Source of the DNA: Gemmatimonadota bacterium
GTDB taxonomy: Bacteria; Gemmatimonadota; Gemmatimonadetes; Longimicrobiales; Gaopeijiaceae
DNA: 64,000 bases
Direction of reading: 5' to 3'
Assembly (NCBI GenBank): GCA_022826005.1
Contig: JAJDVT010000141.1
Span: 124,001-188,000, forward strand
Shown here: piece after piece, positions 18,640 through 28,860 of the stretch
Layout of the letters: each line of letters opens with the position of its first letter
Position numbering within the stretch: position 1 is the stretch's first letter
Made by a program: the position numbers and the translations under genes
Notes under the pieces: model-generated
Database searches by the model: none
What the model saw: only the letters and a program-made list of their open reading frames with translations
Told to the model about the DNA's origin: nothing

Positions 18640-19541
18640 GGGCCGCGAGCATTCGAACCGTGGGCATCGTGGGGCGCACCGCCGCGAGCGGACCCGATGG
18701 CCGGATCGCGGCAGCGTGTCGCGAGATCGCCGCGGCCGCCGCGGATTGTGGCGCCACTGCCAGTGTGGAACCCGCCCTGGCCTCCGCCGTCCCCGGTCTC
18801 CCCAAGGTGGATCTGAGCGTCGATTCGGTCGATCTGGTAGTCTCCCTGGGAGGGGACGGCACCCTGCTGCGGGCGGCCAGACTCCTGTTCGGCCGCAACA
18901 TTCCGGTTCTGGGGATCAACCTCGGGAGCCTGGGGTTCCTGACTTCAGTGTCCGCTGACGGGATCCCGGAAGCGATGCGCAGCGTTCTCCGCGGCGACTT
19001 CTTCCTCGAGCGCCGCAGAACTCTGGCCGCCGAAATCCGTGATCCGCAGGGAGTCTCGCGCCGGAACTTCACCGTCCTGAACGACGCGGTGGTGCACAAG
19101 GCCGGGGCGGCTCAGGTGGTCCACCTCGGCCTTTGGGTCGGGCCGCGGGGCGAGGAGGAGGAGATCGGCAGCTTCTCGGGTGACGGGGTGATCCTCTCCA
19201 CCCCCACCGGATCGACCGCGTATTCCCTCTCGGCGGGCGGGCCGATCATCGTGCCGGAGCTCAACTGCTTTCTCGTGACGCCCATCATGCCCCACACCCT
19301 GGCGCTCCGCCCGCTGCTCGTTCCGGGCGGTGAGGAGATCGCGGTGACCTCGCTTGACCGCCGCGAACCGCTCCTGTTGACGGTAGACGGACAGGAGGGC
19401 GGCACCGTTCGGCACGGCGACCGGGTCGTCGTGCGGATGGGCACCTTCCGGGTCCCCCTCGTCCGGCTTTCCGGACATTCCTTCTTCGCCACCCTGAGGC
19501 GGAAGCTGAGCTGGGCGGTCCGGTCGGCCGACGGCGGTTGA
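18636..19541 (+). CDS. nadK: NAD kinase
   Basis: Makes NADP from NAD and ATP or polyphosphate. 301 residues with S-L-G-G-D-G-T-L-L (the catalytic G-G-D-G-T), L-N-D-A-V-V, and P-T-G-S-T-A-Y-S-L-S-A-G-G-P. It overlaps the ispA stop by four bases (ATGA), so translation is coupled. It is followed by recN after 48 bases. Confidence 0.96.
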   Translation: MRAASIRTVGIVGRTAASGPDGRIAAACREIAAAAADCGATASVEPALASAVPGLPKVDLSVDSVDLVVSLGGDGTLLRAARLLFGRNIPVLGINLGSLGFLTSVSADGIPEAMRSVLRGDFFLERRRTLAAEIRDPQGVSRRNFTVLNDAVVHKAGAAQVVHLGLWVGPRGEEEEIGSFSGDGVILSTPTGSTAYSLSAGGPIIVPELNCFLVTPIMPHTLALRPLLVPGGEEIAVTSLDRREPLLLTVDGQEGGTVRHGDRVVVRMGTFRVPLVRLSGHSFFATLRRKLSWAVRSADGG

Positions 19542-19575
19542 TCCCATCCAGCCATACCGGCGCCCCCCGGGGCGG

Positions 19576-19581
19576 TATAAT
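19576..19581 (+). promoter_or_regulatory. Perfect -10 box placing a leaderless start for recN
   Basis: TATAAT at 19576-19581 is followed by only eight bases before the recN ATG at 19590. A start site seven to nine bases after the -10 would coincide with the A of the start codon. There is no Shine-Dalgarno sequence before the ATG and no matching -35 at normal spacing. Confidence 0.45.
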
Positions 19582-19589
19582 CCTTCTGT

Positions 19590-21290
19590 ATGCTGATTGA
19601 GCTGAGAATCCGCAACTTCGCAGTCCTCGAGGACCTGGCGATGGCGCTCGGGCCCGGGCTCAACGTCGTCTCGGGCGAGACGGGCGCGGGCAAGTCCATC
19701 GTCGTCAACGCCCTGGAGGTACTGCTGGGCGGGCGCGCCTCGTCCGGGATCGTGCGGGCCGGCGCGGCGCGCGCAGTCGTGGAGGGGGTGGCCGACATCG
19801 AGGGACTCGCCGAAGTGGTGGCCGTCCTCGAAGAGTTGGGGCTGGAGGCGGACGACCACCTGTTGGTCCTGAGGCGCGAGGTTCGCAGCGAAGGGCGCAG
19901 CCGCGGCTGGGTGAACGGGTCTCCCGTGACGGCGGGCGTGCTGCGCCGGATCGGCTCGCTGCTGGTGGATATTCACGGGCAGCACGAGCACCAGCGCCTG
20001 CTGTCGGCGGACTTCCAGCGCGAGGTCCTCGACCTGTTCGGCGGGAACCACGAGCTGGCGGAGCTGGTGGCCGCGGCCCACCGGCGCGTCGCGGGCCTGG
20101 AGAGGCGGCTCGCGGAGCTGGAGGAGCGCCGCCGCGAACTGGCCAGCCGCGCCGATTTCATCCGCTTCCGGCTGGGAGAGATCCGCGGGGCGAAACTGCG
20201 CGCAGGCGAGGACGAGGAGCTGCGCGCCGAGGCCGCCCGCCTCGCCAACGCCGACCTGCTCGCGCGCGAGACCCTCGCACTGCAGACACTCCTGCACAGC
20301 GGCGAGGACGCCGTCGCGGACAGGCTCTCCCGCGCGGCTACCCGGCTCCGCCGCCTCGCCGAAACCGACCCGGCGCTCGCCCCCCTCGCGGCCGCGCTCG
20401 ACGACGCCTACCACCGCGTGGCCGACGCGGCGGCCGAGCTCGGCGCATACGGCGGCGCGATCGACCACGACCCCGCGCGCCTGGACGCCCTGCGCGAGCG
20501 GCAGGTGGTCCTCCAGGCGCTGATGCGGAAGTACGGCCCGACCCTCGCGGCGGTGATCGAGACCGGGGAGGCCCTGGCGCGGGAGCTCGACGAGCTCGAA
20601 GGCGGGGCGCTCGACGCCGCCACCCTGCGCAGCCGCCTCGAGAGCACGCGGGCCGAATGGCGGAGCGCAGCGGAAGAGCTCTCGGCGCGCCGCCGGAGCG
20701 CCGCCGCGTCGCTGTCGGACCGGGCGGATTCCATCTTCCCCTCGCTCGGCCTCGCGGGGGGGCGCTTTGTGGTGGAGTTCGGGGAGCTGCGGGCACCGGC
20801 AGCGCATGGGCTCGAGCGGATCCGCTTCCTGGCCACGATGAACCCGGGCTTCCCCCCGGGTCCGCTGTCGCAGATCGCGTCCGGGGGCGAACTCTCCCGG
20901 GTGATGCTCGCGCTCAAGTCGGTGCTAACCGGGATCGACGACCTCCCCACCCTGGTCTTCGACGAGATCGACGCCGGCGTCGGGGGCGTCGTGGCGGCGA
21001 GCGTGGGGGAGAGGCTGGTCGAAGTGGCGCGGGGGAGGCAGGTCGTGGCAATCACCCACCTGGCCCGCATCGCGGCGCGCGCGGCCACGCACTTCGCGGT
21101 CGAGAAGCGCACGGTGGACGGGGCCGCGGCGACGCAGCTCAGGCGCCTCGGCGCCGGCGAGCGGGTGCGGGAGATCGCACGCATGCTCGGCGGCGACCCC
21201 GATTCGGAGTCGTCGCTGAACCACGCCCGGTCGCTCCTCGGATCAGCCGCCCCAGATCCTCCGGAAGAGGCGGAAGCCGACCTCCAGTGA
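19590..21290 (+). CDS. recN: DNA repair protein RecN
   Basis: SMC-like ATPase that acts at double-strand breaks. 566 residues: Walker A G-E-T-G-A-G-K-S at 29-36, D-I-H-G-Q-H-E-H-Q, a two-part coiled coil (about 150-400), the ABC signature I-A-S-G-G-E-L-S-R, and Walker B L-V-F-D-E-I-D-A-G-V-G-G. It ends the long plus-strand gene run. The last 48 bases overlap the convergent outer-membrane protein gene. Confidence 0.97.
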   Translation: MLIELRIRNFAVLEDLAMALGPGLNVVSGETGAGKSIVVNALEVLLGGRASSGIVRAGAARAVVEGVADIEGLAEVVAVLEELGLEADDHLLVLRREVRSEGRSRGWVNGSPVTAGVLRRIGSLLVDIHGQHEHQRLLSADFQREVLDLFGGNHELAELVAAAHRRVAGLERRLAELEERRRELASRADFIRFRLGEIRGAKLRAGEDEELRAEAARLANADLLARETLALQTLLHSGEDAVADRLSRAATRLRRLAETDPALAPLAAALDDAYHRVADAAAELGAYGGAIDHDPARLDALRERQVVLQALMRKYGPTLAAVIETGEALARELDELEGGALDAATLRSRLESTRAEWRSAAEELSARRRSAAASLSDRADSIFPSLGLAGGRFVVEFGELRAPAAHGLERIRFLATMNPGFPPGPLSQIASGGELSRVMLALKSVLTGIDDLPTLVFDEIDAGVGGVVAASVGERLVEVARGRQVVAITHLARIAARAATHFAVEKRTVDGAAATQLRRLGAGERVREIARMLGGDPDSESSLNHARSLLGSAAPDPPEEAEADLQ

Positions 21291-22793
21291 AGCCTCCCGG
21301 GGAACGTCCGCGTCGCTTCCCCCGACCACCCTGCGGTACACGATCCGGATCTCGAGCGGGGCGGCCGGGATTCCGTCCCGGTTCGCAGCCGCCCGGTTGT
21401 ACACCATGCCGAGCAGCAGGTGGCTCGCGGAGTAGCCGGTGCCCGGAACGAGGATGGACGGATCCGCGCTCACGGCCGGCGGGGCGGCGGGATCGGTTTC
21501 GCCGGGCGTGCGGAGCGCAAACGAGTCGTCGCCTTTGCGGAAGAGGCGGTAGCCCGCCAGCGCGGACAGGCCGCCGGAGATCCGGTACCACGGCGAGAGT
21601 TCCACGATCTGGTAGTCGCCGGGATCCCAGTCGAGCCGGGCCTGGGTGGACATGGGGGCGAAGGGCGCTGCCGGATCGAAGATGCGCCGCTCGCTCGTGC
21701 CTCCGATCTGGATCCCGTAGCGCAGGTCCGCCCACAGGCCGAAGCCGAGCGGCCAGTGGCCGTTCATCCAGCCCCTGAGTTCCACATCCCACTGGGCGTC
21801 GCCGGAGGGGGTGTCCAGGAAGTTGGCCGGATCGTCCTGCGACCCGGTGGGGAGGCGGAGCAGGGCCCCGGCGCCCGCAACGACCCGGTAGGACGACATT
21901 TCCCCGCCGGCATCGGCCAGGCGCGCGTCCGCCCGCAGCTCCGCGTCGCCCAGCTGCCAGACCGACCGCCACTTGGTCAGCCCGTGGGAAGCGGCGATGC
22001 CGTAGCGCGGCGCGGTGAGAAAGGACTGCAGATCCTCGTAGGTGACGGGGGCCTCGGAGAGCGGAATCGTGGCCGGAGCGCTGACGCCGGCCGCGGAGAA
22101 GGCCGCAGCCAGCGCAGCCAGCCTGGCTTGCAGCGCCTCGCCGGCCGGGGATCTCGCCAGCGGGGCGAACATCGCGCCGTACAGGAGCGATGCGGACCCC
22201 TCGAACGCTCGCGCATCGTCAAGGACACGGGTTGCCGCGGCACACTCGGGCGACGACGGGTCACTCTGGCAAGTGCCGTCGCGGTAGGCACCGTAGTCCG
22301 CGACCGCGCTCTGCAGGCCATTCATGAACGCGGTCACCTGCACCTCGCGGTCGATCGCCGGGTTGAATCCGGCGTTCGCCGTGGTGGAGTCCGCCGAGAA
22401 ATGGAGGCTGAACTCGGTGTCGCTGCCGGCCAGCGGAACGACCACTCCGACCGTCAGCCAGTCGAAGACGCCGGCGTCCAGCGCGATCGGAACCTGCGCC
22501 GAGCCCCTCTCGGCCACCGTCTGCATCGAACCCAGGGTCAGGGTCCAGGGCTCCCCGATCATCGTGCCAACGACGGACTGCGTGCGGGACAGGAAGGGAA
22601 AGACCCCGGCGCCCGCCGGTCCGCTCAGTGCGCCCGCCAGCCGCTCGTCCGCATACGACGCGTACAGCGCGCGCGCGTCGAGTCGAAGCGTTCCCCGGGG
22701 CACCAGCGGCGAATACGGCTCCTGCGCGGTCGCGGCCGACGAAGCGACGAGGAGACAGAGGGCAGCGGCGGCCGGAAATGCGGTGCGGTGCAA
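21243..22793 (-). CDS. Putative outer-membrane beta-barrel protein
   Basis: 516 residues with a clear signal peptide (1-23, ending A-T-A-Q) and a body of alternating hydrophobic and polar stretches typical of barrel strands (for example F-G-L-W-A-D-L-R-Y-G-I-Q-I-G, S-L-E-V-G-F-R-L-F-R). The only cysteines in the mature part lie in one short loop near residue 190. I do not recognise the family. It may be a channel or a surface protein; no transport partners are adjacent. It converges with recN, overlapping by 48 bases. Confidence 0.65.
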   Translation of the reverse strand: MHRTAFPAAAALCLLVASSAATAQEPYSPLVPRGTLRLDARALYASYADERLAGALSGPAGAGVFPFLSRTQSVVGTMIGEPWTLTLGSMQTVAERGSAQVPIALDAGVFDWLTVGVVVPLAGSDTEFSLHFSADSTTANAGFNPAIDREVQVTAFMNGLQSAVADYGAYRDGTCQSDPSSPECAAATRVLDDARAFEGSASLLYGAMFAPLARSPAGEALQARLAALAAAFSAAGVSAPATIPLSEAPVTYEDLQSFLTAPRYGIAASHGLTKWRSVWQLGDAELRADARLADAGGEMSSYRVVAGAGALLRLPTGSQDDPANFLDTPSGDAQWDVELRGWMNGHWPLGFGLWADLRYGIQIGGTSERRIFDPAAPFAPMSTQARLDWDPGDYQIVELSPWYRISGGLSALAGYRLFRKGDDSFALRTPGETDPAAPPAVSADPSILVPGTGYSASHLLLGMVYNRAAANRDGIPAAPLEIRIVYRRVVGGSDADVPREASLEVGFRLFRRIWGG

Positions 22794-22945
22794 AGGGTGA
22801 TCCGGTCTTTCGGCTGAGGTCGGCGCGGCGGCGCCACGCAGGCGGGTCAGTGAAGATAATGCCGCTTGCCCGGGGGACGAACCGGGCCGGGAAGTGTGGG
22901 TCGGCGCCGATGGTTGCTCACGGCCCGGCCTGACCCCTGGAGCGC

Positions 22946-22974
22946 TTGACAGGGTGCCCGGCCGGGCGTAGGGT
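22946..22974 (+). promoter_or_regulatory. Sigma-70 promoter of the tRNA-Gly/tRNA-Cys unit
   Basis: Perfect -35 TTGACA at 22946-22951 and TAGGGT at 22969-22974, 17 bases apart, 13 bases before the mature tRNA-Gly. Transcription probably continues through tRNA-Cys and possibly into the AhpD-like gene. Confidence 0.7.
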
Positions 22975-22987
22975 TCTAGTCCCGCAC

Positions 22988-23060
<73 letters not shown>

Positions 23061-23137
23061 CTGTAGTCAGGTTCAGCCGCGGCGCATCGCCGCTTGAAAC
23101 AGGGGGCGACGGCCGCAGCCGCGCCCCCCTTCGTATC

Positions 23138-23209
<72 letters not shown>

Positions 23210-23227
23210 CTCTTCATGGATTGGCAC

Positions 23228-23950
23228 ATGGCCTACATCCCATACACGCCACGCTCCGAAGCGGGGCCGGAACTCTCGGCGCTCTACGCCCGCTACACCG
23301 ACGCCGGCGGCGATGTCGACAACATCCTGCGCATCCATTCCCTGGATCCGCCGTCCATGGAGCACCACTACCGGCTCTACAGGCATCTGATGGCCGGCCC
23401 CTCCCCGCTGTCGAGAGCGCAGCGCGAGATGGTCGCGGTCGTGGTGTCCGCCGAGAATGACTGCTTCTACTGAATCAACCACCACGGGGCGGGACTCCGT
23501 CGGCTTGCGGGAACGCGGACGCTCGGCGACGCGCTGGCCAGGGGCCGTCGGCCGGAGTCGCTGGGTGCGGGGGATCGGGCGATGCTGGACTACGCGGTCA
23601 AGCTTACCCGTCACCCGGGCGGGATGACGGCGGATGACACGGGCGCGCTGCGCGCGGCCGGCTTCGATGACCGGGCGATCCTCGACATCTGCCAGATCGT
23701 GGCCTACTACAACTATGTCAACCGGCTCGCCGACGGGCTCGGGGTGGAGCTGGAGGCCGGGTGGCGGGATGGGGAGCTCACCTTGACGCGGCGGGAGTTC
23801 GAAGCGCAGCGGGGGGTCCGGTGCCGGGGCGTGGTGGCCGGGCGAAGGAGTGCGGCGGCCGGGCGAGCGGACGCTGGCGCCGGGCAGCAGGGTGCAGAGG
23901 CGCGGGCCGGCGCTGTTGAGCAACCGCGCACCGGGGGGGAGAGGCCGTGA
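23228..23950 (+). CDS. AhpD-like peroxidase-related protein with probable selenocysteine (CxxU)
   Basis: The frame is open from 23228 to 23950 except for one TGA at 23471-23473. Both sides of the TGA belong to one family: the carboxymuconolactone decarboxylase/AhpD-like 'peroxidase-related enzyme'. Upstream reads S-R-A-Q-R-E-M-V-A-V-V-V-S-A-E-N-D-C-F-Y; downstream reads I-N-H-H-G-A-G-L-R-R and later A-V-K-L-T-R-H-P and V-N-R-L-A-D-G-L-G-V-E-L-E. In relatives the TGA position is the second cysteine of the redox motif CxxCxxxH; here it is Cys79-F-Y-(TGA82)-I-N-H-H. Replacement of exactly the catalytic Cys, plus a hairpin at SECIS distance, argues for selenocysteine rather than a nonsense mutation. 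Read through, it is 240 residues. The 3' end overlaps hutH. An upstream ATG at 23216 is also possible. Confidence 0.75.
23484..23500 (+). promoter_or_regulatory. Candidate SECIS hairpin downstream of the in-frame UGA
   Basis: ACGGGG at 23484-23489 pairs with CTCCGT at 23495-23500 (one G-U pair), enclosing loop CGGGA. The loop begins 16 bases after the UGA, and has G residues at its start, as in bacterial SECIS elements recognised by SelB. The stem is short and needs structural testing. Confidence 0.5.
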
Positions 23951-25464
23951 TAGCGATCAGCGGCGAGGGGCTCACGCTGGAGCAGATCGAGGCGGTGGCG
24001 CGCGGCGCCCCGGCCATGCATGGCGGCACCGAGGTGCGGCTCGACGGCGAGGCAGCCCGCAAGATGCACCGCTCCCGAACCGCGCTCGAGCGCCTCAAGG
24101 CGGGTGACTTGCCCGTGTACGGATTGAACACCGGGTTCGGGCGGCTTGCCGACGTACGCATCGCCCGTGAGGCGCAGCGGGAGCTCCAGCGCAACATGGT
24201 GAGGAGCCACGCGGCGGGGGCGGGGGCCGCGCTTCCCGCCGAGGTGGTGCGCGCAATCCTGCTGCTCAGGGCCAACGCGCTGGCTCGGGGCCAGTCGGGG
24301 TGCCGGCCGGTGGTGGTCGAGCGGCTCCTGGAGCTGCTCAACCACGGGATTCACCCGGTCGTGCCGGAGCTCGGTTCGGTGGGGGCGAGCGGGGATCTGG
24401 CGCCGCTGGCCCACGTCGCGCTCGCGCTGATGGGAGAGGGTAGGGCCGAAGCAGGCGGCGAGGAGCGCGATGCCGGGGAACTCCTCGCCGCGGCCGGGGT
24501 TGCGCCGCTGGAGCTGGCCGAGAAGGAGGGGCTGGCGCTGGTGAACGGGACCCAGGCCGTGACGGGGATCGGGGTCCTGGCCGCACAGCGCTTCGGGCGC
24601 GCCCTGGACACGGCGGACGTGGCCGGTGCGATTTCGCTGGAGGGGCTGCGGGGGACGCCGAGGCCATTCCGCGCGGAGATCCACGCCGCGCGGCCGCATC
24701 CCGGGCAGATTGCCAGCGCGCGGCGGCTGCGGGAGCTCCTTGCCGGATCGGACATCCGCGAATCGCACCGGGCGGGGGATCCGCGCGTGCAGGACGCCTA
24801 CTCGCTTCGCTGCATGCCACAGGTGCACGGCGCGGCTCGCGAGGCCCACGCCTACGCGCACCGGATCCTCGCCACCGAGGCGAATTCGACCACCGACAAT
24901 CCCCTCGTGCTGCCGGAGGGGGACCTCGTCCTCAGCGGCGGCAACTTCCACGCGCAGGTCGTCGCCCAGTGCCTCGACCTCGTCGCGATCGCGGCGGCGG
25001 ATCTGGCCGCCATCTCGGAGCGGCGCATCGACCGCCTCCTCAACCCCGACCTCTCCGGCCTCCCCGCCTTCCTCTCCCCCGCACCCGGCATTCGCTCGGG
25101 GATGATGATCGCGCAGGTCACCGCCGCGGACGCCCTGGCCGAAATGCGCGTACTTGCGGGTCCCGCGAGCATCGATTCCGTTTCCACGAGCGCGTCGCAG
25201 GAGGATCACGTGTCGATGGGCATGGCCTGCGCCAGGAAGGTCCGCCGGAGCGTCGCGCTGCTGGAGACGGTGCTGGCGGCGGAGATCCTCTGCGGGGTGC
25301 AGGCGGTCGAGTTCCACCGTCCCCTGCGCGCCGGCGCCGGGGTGGAGCGGGCGCTGGCGGAGGTTCGGGCCCGGGTGCCGCGCTTGGACCGGGACCGGCA
25401 GCTGGCGGGCGACCTTGCGGCCGTGCTGGAGCTGGTCGCCTCCGGCGCGCTGTGCAACCCGTGA
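23947..25464 (+). CDS. hutH: Histidine ammonia-lyase
   Basis: Converts L-histidine to trans-urocanate and ammonia. 505 residues with the cofactor-forming triad Ala147-Ser148-Gly149 in S-V-G-A-S-G-D-L-A-P-L, Y-G-L-N-T-G-F-G near 58-65, and the C-terminal H-V-S-M-G active-site loop. GTG start at 23947 overlaps the upstream stop codon. First gene of the hut set, followed 68 bases later by hutU. Confidence 0.97.
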   Translation: MIAISGEGLTLEQIEAVARGAPAMHGGTEVRLDGEAARKMHRSRTALERLKAGDLPVYGLNTGFGRLADVRIAREAQRELQRNMVRSHAAGAGAALPAEVVRAILLLRANALARGQSGCRPVVVERLLELLNHGIHPVVPELGSVGASGDLAPLAHVALALMGEGRAEAGGEERDAGELLAAAGVAPLELAEKEGLALVNGTQAVTGIGVLAAQRFGRALDTADVAGAISLEGLRGTPRPFRAEIHAARPHPGQIASARRLRELLAGSDIRESHRAGDPRVQDAYSLRCMPQVHGAAREAHAYAHRILATEANSTTDNPLVLPEGDLVLSGGNFHAQVVAQCLDLVAIAAADLAAISERRIDRLLNPDLSGLPAFLSPAPGIRSGMMIAQVTAADALAEMRVLAGPASIDSVSTSASQEDHVSMGMACARKVRRSVALLETVLAAEILCGVQAVEFHRPLRAGAGVERALAEVRARVPRLDRDRQLAGDLAAVLELVASGALCNP

Positions 25465-25532
25465 CGCTTTTGCGGTCCCCGGCGTCATGCGACCCCCCCT
25501 GACATCTTGCAGCCCCTGAAAAGGAGTTAGCC

Positions 25533-27254
<1,722 letters not shown>

Positions 27255-27272
27255 TCCGATTCCGGCGATGAT

Positions 27273-27309
27273 GTAAAGTCCTCATTACAATATGTAATGT
27301 CTGCTTTAC
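27273..27309. repeat. Central palindrome of the dispersed element between hutU and hutF
   Basis: Arms GTAAAG and CTTTAC (27273-27278, 27304-27309) flank an inner hairpin CATTACA-ATA-TGTAATG. Read on the minus strand it aligns with the core of the element at 34186-34424 (shared ACTTTAC / ATTGTNATG blocks). It lies just after hutU and just before the hutF stop, so it may also end transcription in both directions. Confidence 0.65.
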
Positions 27310-27311
27310 TT

Positions 27312-28712
27312 TCAACGCCCTCCTGGCTGAATCAGCCCATCGACTGCCGCCGCATAGCCGCGCGCGGCCCCCTCCTCGCACATGTGGCGTCTGTCCCTCA
27401 CCACCCAGTCCCCCGCCACCATCACGTCCCGCACCGGGCTCTCGGTTCCCGAGAACACCCACGAATCGAGCACGGCGTGACCCCTTCGCCCGGCGAGCGC
27501 GGGGTGGCCGGCGTCGAGCACCGCCAGATCGGCGCGTCTGCCCACCGCCACCGTCCCGCCGTCCCATGCCAGCGCCCGGCACCCGTTCTCCCAGGCGTGC
27601 GCGAGCAAGGCCCCGCCTGCACCGGCCAGCGCACCGTTGCGCGTCCGGTCCGGGCCGGTCCGCGGCACCGATCGTGCCCGCGCGGCGAGCCGCTGCCCGT
27701 AGTCGAGCAGGCGCAGCTCCTCGACCGGGCTCCTCGAGACGTGGCTGTCCGTCCCGATCCCGAACCGTCCCCCGGCGCGGACCAGGGCTCCGAGCGGGAA
27801 CAGCCCATCCCCCAGGTTGGCCTCGGTCGTCGGGCACAGCCCCACCACCGCACCGCGCGCCGCCACGGCCGCCGCCTCCGCCCCGGTCATGTGCGTCGCG
27901 TGCACGAGGCACCACCCCTGGTCGACCGGCGCGTGGTCCAGCAGCCACTGCACCGGGCGGGCGCCGCGCTGCGCCAGACATTCCCGCACCTCCCGCTCCT
28001 GCTCCGCGACGTGGATGTGCATGGGGGAGCCCGCCGCACAAGGGTTTTCGAAGATGCGCCGGAAGGTCGCCGGGCGGACCGCGCGCACGCTGTGCAGCGC
28101 CAGGCCGAGGCCACAGCCGGCACCGCCGCAGACATCGGCGAGATCCGCGCGGATCCGCAAGGCCTCGTCGAGGTCGAGCCGGAAGCGCCGCTGGCTCCCC
28201 GTGAGGGGTTCGCCTCCGAGCCCCGCATTCTCGTAGACGACCGGCATGTGCACGAGACCGATCCCGGCCTTCTCCGCCGCCCGCACGATCCTGCGGCTCA
28301 TCTCCGCCGGGTCCGCGTAGCGGCCGCCCCCCGGGGGGTGGTGGAGGTAGTGGAACTCGCCCACGCAGGTGAAACCCGCCTTTAGCAGCTCGACATACAG
28401 CTGCAGCGCGATCGCCTCCACCTCGTCCGGGCCCGGCAGCGCCGCGAGCCGGTACATGACCTCTCGCCAGCTCCAGAATGAGTCCGGCCCGTCCGCCTCG
28501 GCCAGGCCTGCGAGGGCGCGCTGGAAGGCGTGGCTGTGCAGGTTCGGGACTCCGGGCACCGTCCAACCGCAAACCTGCTCGCAGGCGGCGTCCGGGCTCC
28601 CGGGGGACAGCGACGCGATCCGGCCCGCCGCGTCGACTTCCATCCGCACGTCGGGCTCCCACCTGTCGCCGACCAGGAGTGCTTCGAAGCGGAAGGCGGG
28701 CGGTGGCGGCAC
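27312..28712 (-). CDS. hutF: Formimidoylglutamate deiminase
   Basis: Converts N-formimidoyl-L-glutamate to N-formyl-L-glutamate plus ammonia, the alternative lower branch of histidine breakdown. 466-residue amidohydrolase: metal ligands in N-L-H-S-H-A-F-Q, later M-H-I-H-V-A-E-Q, H-A-T-H and G-T-D-S-H-V-S. The signature L-A-E-A-D-G-P-D-S-F-W-S-W-R-E matches HutF rather than guanine or hydroxydechloroatrazine deaminases. It is transcribed against hutH/hutU and divergently from hutI. The N-formylglutamate deformylase needed next (HutG) is not in the window. Confidence 0.93.
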   Translation of the reverse strand: MPPPPAFRFEALLVGDRWEPDVRMEVDAAGRIASLSPGSPDAACEQVCGWTVPGVPNLHSHAFQRALAGLAEADGPDSFWSWREVMYRLAALPGPDEVEAIALQLYVELLKAGFTCVGEFHYLHHPPGGGRYADPAEMSRRIVRAAEKAGIGLVHMPVVYENAGLGGEPLTGSQRRFRLDLDEALRIRADLADVCGGAGCGLGLALHSVRAVRPATFRRIFENPCAAGSPMHIHVAEQEREVRECLAQRGARPVQWLLDHAPVDQGWCLVHATHMTGAEAAAVAARGAVVGLCPTTEANLGDGLFPLGALVRAGGRFGIGTDSHVSRSPVEELRLLDYGQRLAARARSVPRTGPDRTRNGALAGAGGALLAHAWENGCRALAWDGGTVAVGRRADLAVLDAGHPALAGRRGHAVLDSWVFSGTESPVRDVMVAGDWVVRDRRHMCEEGAARGYAAAVDGLIQPGGR

Positions 28713-28860
28713 TTCATCCTCGCGGCAGGATTGCGTTGGCGAGCGGTTCGGTGCATCAATCTAGCAACCCGCGGACAGGCCCGCGCGAGCACCGGGCAGG
28801 GCGCGTAGGCGCGTTGGCACGGCGCTCCGTCCGGGAACAACAGGCAAGGGGGACAAAGGG

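Noticed and set aside
17704-19541. 600-residue frame overlapping ispA and nadK as one fusion protein
   Set aside because: The frame before 18636 is antisense-like low-complexity sequence; ispA and nadK are complete separate genes overlapping by four bases.
23474-23950. Treating the downstream half (23582-23950) as a separate small gene
   Set aside because: Its ATG is internal to the family alignment and the frame is continuous with the upstream half across the TGA.
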